The notes beneath the pieces are model-generated. The model saw only the letters and a list, made by a program, of their open reading frames with translations. It did not search any database and was not told the DNA's origin. Below are positions 26,939-35,952 of a stretch of 64,000 nt of DNA, piece after piece. Made by a program: the position numbers and the translations under genes. The DNA comes from Planctomycetota bacterium (GTDB taxonomy: Bacteria > Planctomycetota > UBA1135). Location: contig SHNF01000011.1 in assembly GCA_004295085.1 (NCBI GenBank), positions 154,311 to 218,310 on the forward strand, written 5' to 3'. How positions within the stretch are numbered: position 1 is the stretch's first letter; each line of letters opens with the position of its first letter.

Positions 26939-27855
26939 GCGCCGGCCTCCAGGGTCTGCAGGAACACCTCCTCGAGGGACAGGCGCTTGCCCGCGAGCCC
27001 GCGGATGCCGACACCGCGCGCGCGCAGCAGGTCCACCACCCGGTCCACGTCCGGCTCGCGCTCCACGCTGACCTCGACGCCGCCGGGGAAGGCCTCCACG
27101 GCCACCACCAGCGCGCGCAGCTGCTCGAGCAGCTCCGGCGTCGGCGGTGGGGCGGTCTCGATGCGGAACACGTTGCCGGCGCGCGTCAGCGCATCCAGCG
27201 TGCCTTCGCGCACCAGCAGCCCCCCTTCCAGGATGCCCACGCGGTCGCACACGCGCTCCACCTCGCTGAGCAGGTGCGAGTTGAGGAAGATGGTCCTGTC
27301 CTGCTGCTTGAGGCGTTCCAGCAGGGCGCGGATCTCGGCCCGGCCCACCGGGTCCACGCCGTCCGTCGGCTCGTCCAGGAACAGGATCCGGGGATCCCCG
27401 ACCAGGGCCTGCGCCAGGCCCAGGCGTTGCTTCATCCCCTTGGAATAACCGCGGACCTTGCGCCCGGCCGCGGCCGTCAGGCCGACCAGCTCGAGCAGCT
27501 CCGGGACGCGCCGGCGCAAGGTGGCGGACGCGACGCCGGCCATGGCCCCGTGCAGGCGCAGCGCGCTTTCGCCGGTCTGGTACTCCGGAAAGCGGTGGTC
27601 CTCGGGCAGGTAGCCCACCGGCCGGCGCGCCTGCGGCCTCCCGGACGGCTGGTCCAGGATGCGGCCCTCACCTGCGTCCGCGCGCACGATGTCGAGCAGG
27701 ATCTTGATCAGGGTGGTCTTGCCGGCGCCGTTGCGGCCGAGCAGGCCGTAGATCTCGCCGGGCCGGACCTGCAGGCTGACGCCGCGCAGCGCCTCCACGG
27801 CGCGCGCGCCGCGGCCGTAGCGCTTGCGCAGGCCGGCGGCCAGGATCGCGTCCAC
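26935..27855 (-). CDS. ABC transporter ATP-binding protein
   Basis: A 306-residue ATPase with Walker A (LLGRNGAGKTT), an ABC signature of the CcmA/DrrA kind (GYSKGMKQRLGLAQAL), Walker B (ILFLDEPTDGVDP) and a switch His (LNSHLL). The C-terminal 80 residues form the extra domain common in DrrA-like exporters. Translationally coupled to the permease. Starts 39 bases after the end of the DnaE2-like gene. Confidence 0.93.
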   Translation of the reverse strand: MDAILAAGLRKRYGRGARAVEALRGVSLQVRPGEIYGLLGRNGAGKTTLIKILLDIVRADAGEGRILDQPSGRPQARRPVGYLPEDHRFPEYQTGESALRLHGAMAGVASATLRRRVPELLELVGLTAAAGRKVRGYSKGMKQRLGLAQALVGDPRILFLDEPTDGVDPVGRAEIRALLERLKQQDRTIFLNSHLLSEVERVCDRVGILEGGLLVREGTLDALTRAGNVFRIETAPPPTPELLEQLRALVVAVEAFPGGVEVSVEREPDVDRVVDLLRARGVGIRGLAGKRLSLEEVFLQTLEAGA

Positions 27856-27894
27856 GGCGGAGATCCTAGGCGCGCCGCCGGCCGCGGCGCGCGC

Positions 27895-30800
27895 TCACTC
27901 GCCGGCCGCAGCCGCGGTCGCGGGCGCGCCCGGGACGGCGCGGCGGCCGCGCGGCATGCCGGATTCCGGCTCCAGCAGGCGCAGATCGGAGACGGTCACG
28001 GTGATCGCGCCGTAGTCGTCCCGCGGCACGCCCTCCAGAAGATACGGCCCGGCGGTCAGCACCCAGGGGGCCAGGCGCCGGTACACCTGCGGGAACATGA
28101 CGGTCTCGTACAGCGCGCTCGTGTCCTCGAAGGTCAGGAACAGCATCGGCTCGCCGCCACGGGTGTGCAGCGGCTTCTGGGTGACCTGCCAGCCGACCAG
28201 GCGCACGCGCCGGTTCAAGTGCTCGCGCAGGTCGCAGGCGCGGATGGCGCCGCTCGCGGCGATGCGCTCGCGGTACAGCTCCAGCGGATGGGCGCTCACC
28301 AGGAAGCCGAGCGCTTCCAGCTCCTGGCGCAGCAGCCGCTCGCGGCCGTACTCGGCGGTGGCGGGGGCCTGGGGCAGCGCGGACCGCGCCGCCCGGCCGG
28401 TGCCGAACAGCGTGCCGGTGCGGCGCAGCGGGTCGGCGTAGCGGCGCGCGTACAGCGCCGCCGCGCGCATGCGCTGCGCGCGCGGCATGCCGTCCGCCAG
28501 TGCGTCGCAGGCGCCGGCGCGCACCAGCGCCTCCAGCTCATCCGGCGCCGGGCGCACGCGCGCCAGCAAGTCGTCGAAGCCGGGGAACGGCCCCCCCGCC
28601 GTGCGCGCGGCCAGGATGGCCGCGCGCGTGGTCACGGACAGGCCGCGGATCTGGCGCAGGCCCACGCGGATGGCGCCGTCGCGGCCCTGGAAGCTGTCGC
28701 CGCTGCGGTTCACGCACGGCAGTTGCAGGCGCAGCCCCATGCGCACCGCCTCCGCCAGGTACGCGAAGGTGGAGTAGTAACCGCCGTAGTTGCCGAGCAC
28801 CGCCGCCATGAACTCGGCCGGGTGATGCGCGCGCAGGTAGGCCGAGCGGTAGCTCACCTCGGCGTAGCTGGCCGAGTGGGCCTTGCAGAAGGAGTAGCCG
28901 CTGAAGGACTCGATCTGCCGCCACAGCTCCTCCGCCGTGGGGCGGTTCAGGCCGCGGGCCAGGGCTCCGCTCAGGAACTGCTGGTGGTAGGCCTCCAGCA
29001 GCGCCGCCGCGCGTTTGCGCGACATGGCCCGGCGCAGCCCGTCGGCGTCCTGCGGCGACATGCCGGCGACGGTCTCCGCCACCTTGAGCACGTCCTCCTG
29101 GTACGCCATCACGCCGAAGGTCTCCCCCAGCAGGTGGCGCAGCTCCGGGTGCAGGTACCACGCGTCCCGGTGGCGGCCGGTGGCGCGCGCCTCGTGGAAG
29201 CGCTCCACGTAGGCCTGCATCATGCCCGAGGAGGCGATCCCGGGGCGGATGATGGAGGACGCGGCCACCAGCACCTCGAAGCTGCGGCAGCGCAGCTTCT
29301 GCAGCAGGCTGCGCATGGACGGCGACTCGATGTAGAAGCAGCCCATGGTGTCGCCGCGCTCGAGCAGCTCGCCGGTGCGCGCGTCGCGCTGCGGATCCAG
29401 GCGCGCGAAGTCGGGCCCGGATCCGCAGTTGCGCGCCACCGCCGCGGCGGCGTCGCGGATCACCGCCAGCCCCCGGTTGCCGAGCAGGTCGATCTTGGCC
29501 AGGCCCGCCTCCTCCACCGCGTACATGTCCCACTGGGTGATCACCACCAGCCCGTCGCCGGTCTCCTTGGCCGCGTGCTGCAGGGGCAGGCAGTCGGTGA
29601 GCACCCCCGGCGCGATGACCACGCCGCCGGCGTGGATGCCGAGGTGCCGCGGGAACTCCTGGATCTCGTCGGCGCGGCGCAGGATCGTGCGCCACGGCTC
29701 GGCGTCGAGCGGCAGGCGCGCGCACGCCGGCAGCCGGCGCAGGGCCGCGCCCGCCAGCTCGCCCTGGAAGTACCAGGGCAGGGCCCGGGTAATCGGGCCG
29801 ATCTCGCTGGCGGGCACGCCCTCGGCCTTGGCCAGCTCGCGGATGGCGCCCCGGGCGCCGAAGCTGGCGTGCGTGCTGATCATGGCCACGCGCTCGCGCC
29901 CGAAGCAGCGGTACACGAAGTCCAGCACCGCGTCGCGCTCGTCCCAGGCGAAGTCCAGGTCGATGTCGGGCAGGTCGCTGCGGCCGGAGTTCAGGAAGCG
30001 CTCGAAATACAGCCCGTGGCGCAGCGGGTCCACGTGGGTGAAGCCGAGCAGGTAGCTCACCAGGCTGTTGGCTACCGAGCCGCGCCCGCAGTTCTGGATG
30101 CCTTGCTCCCGGGTCCAGCGCACGATATCGGACACGATGAGGAAGTAATCGGCAAAACCGAGCCGCGCGATCAAGTCCAGCTCCTTGCGCAACTGCCCGC
30201 GGTAGCGCGCGTCGGGCCCCGCCAGCCCGCGGCTGCGGCGCCCTTCTTCGCAGCGCCGCGCCAGCTCGGCCGCGGCGCTGGCGCCGCCGGGGAGCGGATA
30301 GCGCGGCAGGCGCTTGCGGTCGGTCGGGATGCGGCAGTCGCAGCGTTCCGCCAGCTCCACGGCGTTGCGCAGCGCCTGCGGCGCGTGCGCGTAGTCCACC
30401 GTCATCTCCGCCGGTCCTTTCAGCCAGGCATGCGGCGGCGCCAGCAGGCCCGGGTCCAGCCGCGAGCGCGTGGTGTTGCGCCCCATGCACACCAGCAGCG
30501 CGTGGCGCTCGAAGTCGGCAGGATCGGCGAAGGCGACGTCCGGGGCGGCGATGGGCGGCAGCTCCAGCTCCTCGGCCAGCAGCAGCTCGGCGCGGCCGAA
30601 CGGCCCCGGGCGCAGCGCCACGTACAGGCCGCCCGGAGCGCCGCTCTCGCGCAGGGCCGCGAGCAGCGCGCCGTCGCGGCTGAGCACGGCGCAGCCGGCG
30701 TCGCTCTCGGCCAGCAGCCAGTCCTGGAGCTTGCGCGAGCGCCCCACGCCGCCCGCTTCCGCGGCGACGTGCTCCAGCTGGGCCCGGGTGCTGAGCCGGC

Positions 30801-31065
30801 ACAAGGCGGCGTAGCCGCGCTGCTCCACGGCGATGAGCTGCGCTTCCACGCCTTCCACGCGCAGGCGCAGGCCCAGCAGCGGCTTGATCCCGTTGGCTTC
30901 GCAGGCCTTCTGGAACGGCAGCGCGCCCCACAGGCCGTTGCGGTCGGCCATTCCGAGCGCCATGACGCCACGGGCCGCGGCCCGTTCCGCCAGGGCTTCC
31001 ACCTTGGAGGCGCCCCAGTGGAACGACCAGGGCGTGGCGACGGCGAGCTGGGCGCAGCGGAACAT
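27895..31065 (-). CDS. dnaE2: DnaE2-type (error-prone) DNA polymerase III alpha subunit
   Basis: A 1056-residue C-family polymerase, the length of DnaE2/ImuC rather than replicative DnaE1. The catalytic aspartates are present (PDIDLDF near residue 367, and KIDLLG near 525). An OB-fold near the C-terminus is followed by a short tail without the tau-binding extension of replicative enzymes. The N-terminal PHP domain is degenerate: the usual HxHS metal motif is replaced by AVATPWSFHW and the next motif reads MADRNGL, so metal-dependent proofreading is not expected. DnaE2 makes mutagenic bypass synthesis, normally with ImuA and ImuB, which are absent here. An AT-rich palindromic island stands directly upstream. 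Confidence 0.87.
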   Translation of the reverse strand: MFRCAQLAVATPWSFHWGASKVEALAERAAARGVMALGMADRNGLWGALPFQKACEANGIKPLLGLRLRVEGVEAQLIAVEQRGYAALCRLSTRAQLEHVAAEAGGVGRSRKLQDWLLAESDAGCAVLSRDGALLAALRESGAPGGLYVALRPGPFGRAELLLAEELELPPIAAPDVAFADPADFERHALLVCMGRNTTRSRLDPGLLAPPHAWLKGPAEMTVDYAHAPQALRNAVELAERCDCRIPTDRKRLPRYPLPGGASAAAELARRCEEGRRSRGLAGPDARYRGQLRKELDLIARLGFADYFLIVSDIVRWTREQGIQNCGRGSVANSLVSYLLGFTHVDPLRHGLYFERFLNSGRSDLPDIDLDFAWDERDAVLDFVYRCFGRERVAMISTHASFGARGAIRELAKAEGVPASEIGPITRALPWYFQGELAGAALRRLPACARLPLDAEPWRTILRRADEIQEFPRHLGIHAGGVVIAPGVLTDCLPLQHAAKETGDGLVVITQWDMYAVEEAGLAKIDLLGNRGLAVIRDAAAAVARNCGSGPDFARLDPQRDARTGELLERGDTMGCFYIESPSMRSLLQKLRCRSFEVLVAASSIIRPGIASSGMMQAYVERFHEARATGRHRDAWYLHPELRHLLGETFGVMAYQEDVLKVAETVAGMSPQDADGLRRAMSRKRAAALLEAYHQQFLSGALARGLNRPTAEELWRQIESFSGYSFCKAHSASYAEVSYRSAYLRAHHPAEFMAAVLGNYGGYYSTFAYLAEAVRMGLRLQLPCVNRSGDSFQGRDGAIRVGLRQIRGLSVTTRAAILAARTAGGPFPGFDDLLARVRPAPDELEALVRAGACDALADGMPRAQRMRAAALYARRYADPLRRTGTLFGTGRAARSALPQAPATAEYGRERLLRQELEALGFLVSAHPLELYRERIAASGAIRACDLREHLNRRVRLVGWQVTQKPLHTRGGEPMLFLTFEDTSALYETVMFPQVYRRLAPWVLTAGPYLLEGVPRDDYGAITVTVSDLRLLEPESGMPRGRRAVPGAPATAAAAGE

Positions 31066-31093
31066 CTGATATTTATCATATATCCCGTGTCAA
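31066..31093 (-). promoter_or_regulatory. AT-rich palindromic island before the dnaE2 gene
   Basis: Directly before the ATG at 31065 lies a 25-base AT-rich run in otherwise GC-rich DNA. It contains GATAT-N7-ATATC (31068-31084), an overlapping perfect TGATA-N2-TATCA (31067-31078), and, read on the gene strand, TTGACA at 31093-31088. The -10 element is unclear: TATGAT at 31080-31075 is close to the start codon but too near the TTGACA. An operator overlapping the promoter is a reasonable reading. Confidence 0.45.
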
Positions 31094-31134
31094 GGGGCGG
31101 CGGTCCTCCCCGGCGTTGCCGCAGGCGCCGCGCC

Positions 31135-32793
31135 TCAGAAGGCGCTGGGCGCCTGGTACGGCGCGAACACGGCGCTCAGGGCCGCACTGATCTCGCCCAC
31201 GGTGGCGTCGGCTTCCACCGCCGCCAGGACCGGCGGCCCGAGCGGCGCGGCCGGATCGGCGGCGGCGGCCGAGACCCGGTCCAGGGCGCGCAGCAGCGCG
31301 CGCCCGTCGCGCCGGCGCCGCAGGTCGTCCAGGGCGGCGAAGATGTGCTCGCGCGCCTGCGGGTCCGGCCGGAACACTTCGGCGCGCGGCGCGCCGTCCA
31401 CGCGGAACCGGTTCACGCCCACCACCACGCGCTCGCCGCTCTCCACCTCGCGCTGGTGGCGCAGCGCCTCGCGGTGGATCTGGCGCTGCACGTAGCCGGC
31501 GCGCACCGCGCCCAGCATGCCGCCGTAGTCGCTGTCGATGCGGCGCATCTCCGCCACGACCGCCTCCTCCAGGTCCAGGGTCAGCTTCTCCAGGAACGGG
31601 GAGCCGCCCAGCGGATCGGCCACCGCGGCAGCGCCGCTCTCGTAGGCCAGGACCTGCTGGGTGCGCAGCGCCAGGCGCGCGGTCCGCTCCGTGGGCAGGC
31701 CCAGCGCCTCGTCGTAGGAGTTGGTGTGCAGGGACTGCGTGCCGCCCAGCACCGCCGCCAGCGCCTGCAGGGTCACGCGCACGGCGTTGACTTCCGGCTG
31801 GTCGGCGGTCAGCGCGCTGCCGGCGGTCTGGGTGTGGAAACGCAGCATCTGCGCGCGCGGGTCGGCCACGCCCAGGCGCTCCCGCACCAGCCGCGCCCAC
31901 ACGCGCCGCGCGGCCCGGAACTTGGCCACCTCCTCGAACAGCTCGTTGTGGGCCGCGAAGAAGAAGGACAGGCTGCGGGCGGTGGCGGCCAGGTCCAGGC
32001 CGGCGGCGCGCGCGGCCTCGAGGTACGCCAGGCCGTCGCCCAGGGCGTAGGCGACCTCCTGCACCGCCGTGCAGCCGGCTTCGCGCATGTGGTAGCCGCT
32101 GACGCTGATCGGGTGGAAATTGGGGGCCACGTCCTGCTGCAGCTGGAACAGGTCGGTGGTCAGGCGCATGGCCGGCGCGACGTCGAAGCGGTAGTTGCCG
32201 CGGGCGATGAACTCCTTGAGGATGTCGTTCTGCACCGTGCCCAGGATCGCGGCCGGCGCCACGCCCTGGCGCCGGCACAGCACCACGTACATGCTGAACA
32301 GGATCAGCGCCGTGGCGTTGATCGTCATGGACGTCGACACGCGGCCCAGCGGGATGCCGTCGAACAGGCGCTCCAGGTCGCGCAGGGAATTGATGGCGAC
32401 CCCGACCTTGCCGGCTTCCGCGCGCGCCAGCACATGGTCGCTGTCGTAGCCGATCTGCGTCGGCAGATCGAAGGCCACGCTCAGTCCGGTCTGGCCCTGG
32501 TCCAGCAGGTAGCGGAACCGGCGGTTGGTCTCGGCGGCGGAGCTGTAGCCGGCGTACTGGCGCATGGTCCACAGGCGGCCGCGGTACATCTGCGGATGGA
32601 TGCCGCGCGTGAACGGATACTGGCCCGGGCCGTCCGCGGGCGCCGGCGCGTCGCCGGGGACGTACACCGGCTGCAGCGGCAGGCCCGAGGCCGTGGCCAC
32701 CCGCCCACCTGGCAGCGCGGCCTCCGCGCGCTCGGAGTCCAGATTCCGGCGCTGCTCCCCCGTGGACCGCCCATCGCGCATGCGCAGGCCCAT
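31135..32793 (-). CDS. Methylmalonyl-CoA mutase, large (catalytic) subunit without B12 domain
   Basis: A 552-residue TIM-barrel subunit that isomerises (R)-methylmalonyl-CoA to succinyl-CoA. The substrate segment YPFTRGIHPQMYRGRLWTMRQ (its core TRGIHPQMYRGR) leads into RQYAGYSSA, and the Arg expected to bind the methylmalonyl carboxylate is kept (APAMRL); isobutyryl-CoA mutases differ at these places. LSVAFDLPTQ, NDILKEF and GTQSLHTNS follow. The chain stops at the end of the barrel and has no B12-binding DxHxxG domain, so it needs a separate small subunit, not in this window. Two Met candidates lie at 32793 and 32781. Confidence 0.92.
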   Translation of the reverse strand: MGLRMRDGRSTGEQRRNLDSERAEAALPGGRVATASGLPLQPVYVPGDAPAPADGPGQYPFTRGIHPQMYRGRLWTMRQYAGYSSAAETNRRFRYLLDQGQTGLSVAFDLPTQIGYDSDHVLARAEAGKVGVAINSLRDLERLFDGIPLGRVSTSMTINATALILFSMYVVLCRRQGVAPAAILGTVQNDILKEFIARGNYRFDVAPAMRLTTDLFQLQQDVAPNFHPISVSGYHMREAGCTAVQEVAYALGDGLAYLEAARAAGLDLAATARSLSFFFAAHNELFEEVAKFRAARRVWARLVRERLGVADPRAQMLRFHTQTAGSALTADQPEVNAVRVTLQALAAVLGGTQSLHTNSYDEALGLPTERTARLALRTQQVLAYESGAAAVADPLGGSPFLEKLTLDLEEAVVAEMRRIDSDYGGMLGAVRAGYVQRQIHREALRHQREVESGERVVVGVNRFRVDGAPRAEVFRPDPQAREHIFAALDDLRRRRDGRALLRALDRVSAAAADPAAPLGPPVLAAVEADATVGEISAALSAVFAPYQAPSAF

Positions 32794-32881
32794 TGTAGGC
32801 TGCGCTTGCTAGGCTAGGACCTTCGAGCGGTCCCAACCCCGAACCCCCATTCCCATCCGTCCCGCATCCGGAATCGAGCAC

Positions 32882-34477
32882 ATGCGCGTTCTCCCGTTCC
32901 TCATCGCCGGGGCTCTGGCGCCGGCGTCCCTGCTGGCGCAGTCCAACGCCACCTCCACGCTGGTGACCTTCGGCGACGTCATCAATGGCAGCTGCACGGC
33001 GACGCTGAGCAACGCCACGTCCGGCGTGGGCGCGTACATCATTCCGTCGCTCCTCGATACCGGCAGCAACTACCTGGTCGGTCTCTCCGGCGATCCCAAC
33101 GATCTGCTCGCCGTCGGCCTGGACCTGGCTTCCGGCGGCACTTATTTCCAGGGCAACACCAACGCCCAGGGCCGCTATTCGGTGAGCTTCAACCTGGTGG
33201 TCGCGCCCAGCTTCCTGGACCGCAAGGTGTACTGGCAGGGTTTCACGCAGACCGCGGGCCCGTCGTTCCAGGACTTCAGCAACCTGCGGGTGATGACCTT
33301 GAACAACGCCAACCGCTGGCAGGCCGCCTGCACCGACGCGCCGCAGCCGAGCGCCAACCTGGGCTTCGTCGTGTCCAAGCGCGGCGCCAACAACCGTGCC
33401 ACCGAGGTATTCGTATGCGGCGGCGGGCCGGCCCTGCTCACCGATCCGGCCACGCCTTACCACTGCACCGACAAGGCCTGGATCTACGACGTCCTGCGCG
33501 AACAGCACACGGAACTCCCCGGCGGCATGAACGTGAGCCGCGCCTTCCACAACGCCGTGCGCCTGAATGACGGCCGCATCATGGTCGTGGGCGGCGTCAC
33601 CTTCGGCGGCCAGCAAGGCTCGAATTTCTACACCGTCGTGCTCAATTCCTGCGAGGTCTACGACCCGCTGGCGCAGACCTGGACCCTGACCCCACCCATG
33701 AGCGCCTACCGCGCCGGCGCCACGGCCAACCTGCTGCCGGACGGGCGCGTGTTCGTCGCCGGCGGCACCGAGGGCGACTCGCAGCACCGCCTGTTCGACG
33801 TCACCGACCTGCTGGACTCGGCGCTGCGCTCCACCGCGATCTACGATCCGGTCGCCAACACCTGGAGCGCCGGACCGGACATGCCGGGGCGCAAGGCCGG
33901 GGCCGGCTCGATCGTGCTCAACGACGGCCGCGTCCTGATCGCCGGCGGCATCACCTACGAGCTCATCATCGGGATCCCGGTGCCGAGCTTCTCGGACCGG
34001 GCCTTCGTGTACAACCCTTCCAGCGGCGCCTACACCAGCGCCAACATGCAGGACGGGCGCGCCTTGTTCGGGATCACCCTGCTCAACGACGGGCGGGTCC
34101 TGTGCGCCGGCGGCGGCGGCGGCGACATCCTGAACATCGGCCCGATCCGCAAGGCCGAGATCTACAACCCGGCCAACAACACGTTCACCGCCACCCCCAA
34201 CCTGCCCAACGACGCGGCCTTCCCGGTGGCGGTGACCCTGGCCGACGGCCGCGCCATGGTGCTGGGCGGAGCGACCGGCAGCCTGGACGACCCGATCCCC
34301 ACCGCCCTGTGCTCGATCTACAACCCGACCGCGAACACCTGGACCGCGGTGGACGCCATGGACGTCGCCCATGGGGGCGGCGCCGGCGCGATCCTGGAGG
34401 ACGGCAGCGTGTACTACTCCGGCGGCGAGACCAACAACGGCCAGGCCACCAACGCGGCGGAGAACTACACGCCGTAG
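32882..34477 (+). CDS. Secreted Kelch-repeat beta-propeller protein
   Basis: A 531-residue protein with a signal peptide (MRVLPFLIAGALAPASLLAQ) and an N-terminal region of about 140 residues that may form a beta-sandwich (GDVINGSC, LSNATSGVGAYIIPS). It is followed by five or six Kelch-type repeats with the pattern LNDGRIMVVGG, LPDGRVFVAGG, LNDGRVLIAGG, LNDGRVLCAGG, LADGRAMVLGG, each with a YDP/YNP-NTW segment. Likely a cell-surface or periplasmic propeller resembling the non-catalytic part of galactose oxidase; no copper-site motifs recognised. Stands alone between the mutase and the convergent FadL gene. Confidence 0.8.
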   Translation: MRVLPFLIAGALAPASLLAQSNATSTLVTFGDVINGSCTATLSNATSGVGAYIIPSLLDTGSNYLVGLSGDPNDLLAVGLDLASGGTYFQGNTNAQGRYSVSFNLVVAPSFLDRKVYWQGFTQTAGPSFQDFSNLRVMTLNNANRWQAACTDAPQPSANLGFVVSKRGANNRATEVFVCGGGPALLTDPATPYHCTDKAWIYDVLREQHTELPGGMNVSRAFHNAVRLNDGRIMVVGGVTFGGQQGSNFYTVVLNSCEVYDPLAQTWTLTPPMSAYRAGATANLLPDGRVFVAGGTEGDSQHRLFDVTDLLDSALRSTAIYDPVANTWSAGPDMPGRKAGAGSIVLNDGRVLIAGGITYELIIGIPVPSFSDRAFVYNPSSGAYTSANMQDGRALFGITLLNDGRVLCAGGGGGDILNIGPIRKAEIYNPANNTFTATPNLPNDAAFPVAVTLADGRAMVLGGATGSLDDPIPTALCSIYNPTANTWTAVDAMDVAHGGGAGAILEDGSVYYSGGETNNGQATNAAENYTP

Positions 34478-34530
34478 GATCGGATCGAACGCTTACCGGG
34501 GCGGAGACGGTTCGATCTGCCGTACCGGAA

Positions 34531-35952
34531 CTACCAGCTCAGCACGTACTGCACCGCGAGCGAGTAGATCGCCGTGCGGTACGTGTCGAAGGAGAAGTCG
34601 CTGAGGGACTGGTTGACCCCGCCCTGCACGCTGTCGGGCAGCGCGGCGACCAAGGCGAAGTGCCAGTCGCCGCCGTTCTCCCCCCACAGGCTCAGCCCCA
34701 GCGTGGCGTGCCAGGTGTTGAAGGCGTGCGATCCGGGCCCGATCGAGCCCGCGGTCGGATCGCTCTGCCAGCCCAGGCCGCCGCGCACGGTCAGGTCCCG
34801 GGCCAGGTCGCGCTCATAGCCAAGCGACAGCGTGTACACGTCGTGCCAGCGCAGGTCCAGGTCGAAGCTGGTGTCGCCGTTGCCGCCCACCAGCTCGCGA
34901 AAGTCGTCGTTGCTCGGGCCGCTCAGGAGCACGGGCCAGCCCGAGAAGGTGTCGGACCACTCGGTCCAGGTGGCGTCCAGGTGCAGCCGGTCCCGAGCGG
35001 ACGGGGCATGGCTCAGGCCCAGGCCCAGCTGCTGGGGAAAACGCACGTCCTCGACCGTGACGTCGTAGTGGCTGCGGCCGTTCAGCCCGTAGAAGTCCAG
35101 AATGGGCCCCAGCTCGGGCTCCAGGTTGATGTCCACGCCGCCCTCGAGGTCGGTGCGCGTGGACGGGCTGCGGTACCAGGCGCCCACGCGCCAGTTGCGG
35201 GCCGGCTCCCACAGCAGGCCGAGGTGCGCGTCGGCGGCCAGCACCCCCTCGGCGTCGCCGTTGTACTCCGCCTGCATGGTGTCGATGTTGAACGGATCGT
35301 CCGACAGGAACTCGCCCCAAGTGTTGCCGAAGGGACTGTCGCCCTGGAAGGTCTCCACGATGTCGAACTCGGCGGCCGACTGCAGGCCCACCCGCGTGTG
35401 GCGCAGCGAGGCTCCCACCCCCACCGAGAAGCTCTCGTCCAGGCGCCAGGCGAAGACGGGCTGCAGCGCCACCTGCAGCACGTGGTTGTCGATCTCGATC
35501 TCGCGCATGCGCGTGGGCGTGCCGACCTGCAGCTCGGTGTCCCGGTCCATGGTCACGCCTCCGGCCAGGGTAGGCGTGAGGGTCACGCCCAGGAAGCTGC
35601 GGTCGCTCAGGGCTGCTGCGTAGCCGAGCCAGAGTCCCCCGCCGAAGGCCGGATCGGCCGCGAACGGCTCCCCGGACGCGTCGCGCCCCTCCACGGTGGC
35701 ATAGAACAGGCGGCCGGTCGCCTCCAGCGTGCCGGCGTGCGGCTGGCGGGGGCCGTCCCCGAACAGGAATGCCAGGGTCGCCGGATTGCGGGCCGAGTCG
35801 AGCACGCTGTCGGCGGCAGCCCCGCTGGTCCCGGCCCGTCCGGCCGAGAGCGCGGAGATGCCGGTGATCTCGCCGCCTTGCTGCGCGCTCAGGCGCGCGC
35901 CGAACAGCGCCCAGACCAGCAGGCGCGCGGTCCAGGCGCCGGCCCCGCTCAC
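34531..35952 (-). CDS. FadL/OmpP1-family outer-membrane hydrophobic-compound transporter
   Basis: A 473-residue protein with a signal peptide (to about residue 24) and the FadL hallmark start SAGRAGTSGAAADSVLDSARNPATLAFL, in which an AGxAG turn and an asparagine-proline (NPA) motif form the N-terminal hatch. Barrel strands follow: FLGVTLTPTLAGG, FSVGVGASLRHTRVG, NWRVGAWYRSP, LGLGLSHAPS, YTLSLGYERDL. The last residue is Trp, as in many barrels. FadL proteins take up fatty acids or aromatic compounds. Its ATG overlaps the stop of the pseudouridine synthase gene. Confidence 0.87.
   Translation of the reverse strand: MSGAGAWTARLLVWALFGARLSAQQGGEITGISALSAGRAGTSGAAADSVLDSARNPATLAFLFGDGPRQPHAGTLEATGRLFYATVEGRDASGEPFAADPAFGGGLWLGYAAALSDRSFLGVTLTPTLAGGVTMDRDTELQVGTPTRMREIEIDNHVLQVALQPVFAWRLDESFSVGVGASLRHTRVGLQSAAEFDIVETFQGDSPFGNTWGEFLSDDPFNIDTMQAEYNGDAEGVLAADAHLGLLWEPARNWRVGAWYRSPSTRTDLEGGVDINLEPELGPILDFYGLNGRSHYDVTVEDVRFPQQLGLGLSHAPSARDRLHLDATWTEWSDTFSGWPVLLSGPSNDDFRELVGGNGDTSFDLDLRWHDVYTLSLGYERDLARDLTVRGGLGWQSDPTAGSIGPGSHAFNTWHATLGLSLWGENGGDWHFALVAALPDSVQGGVNQSLSDFSFDTYRTAIYSLAVQYVLSW

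Noticed and set aside
27274..32817. An 1847-codon open frame on the plus strand opposite dnaE2 and the mutase
   Set aside because: Shadow of well-supported genes; no domain and a biased composition.
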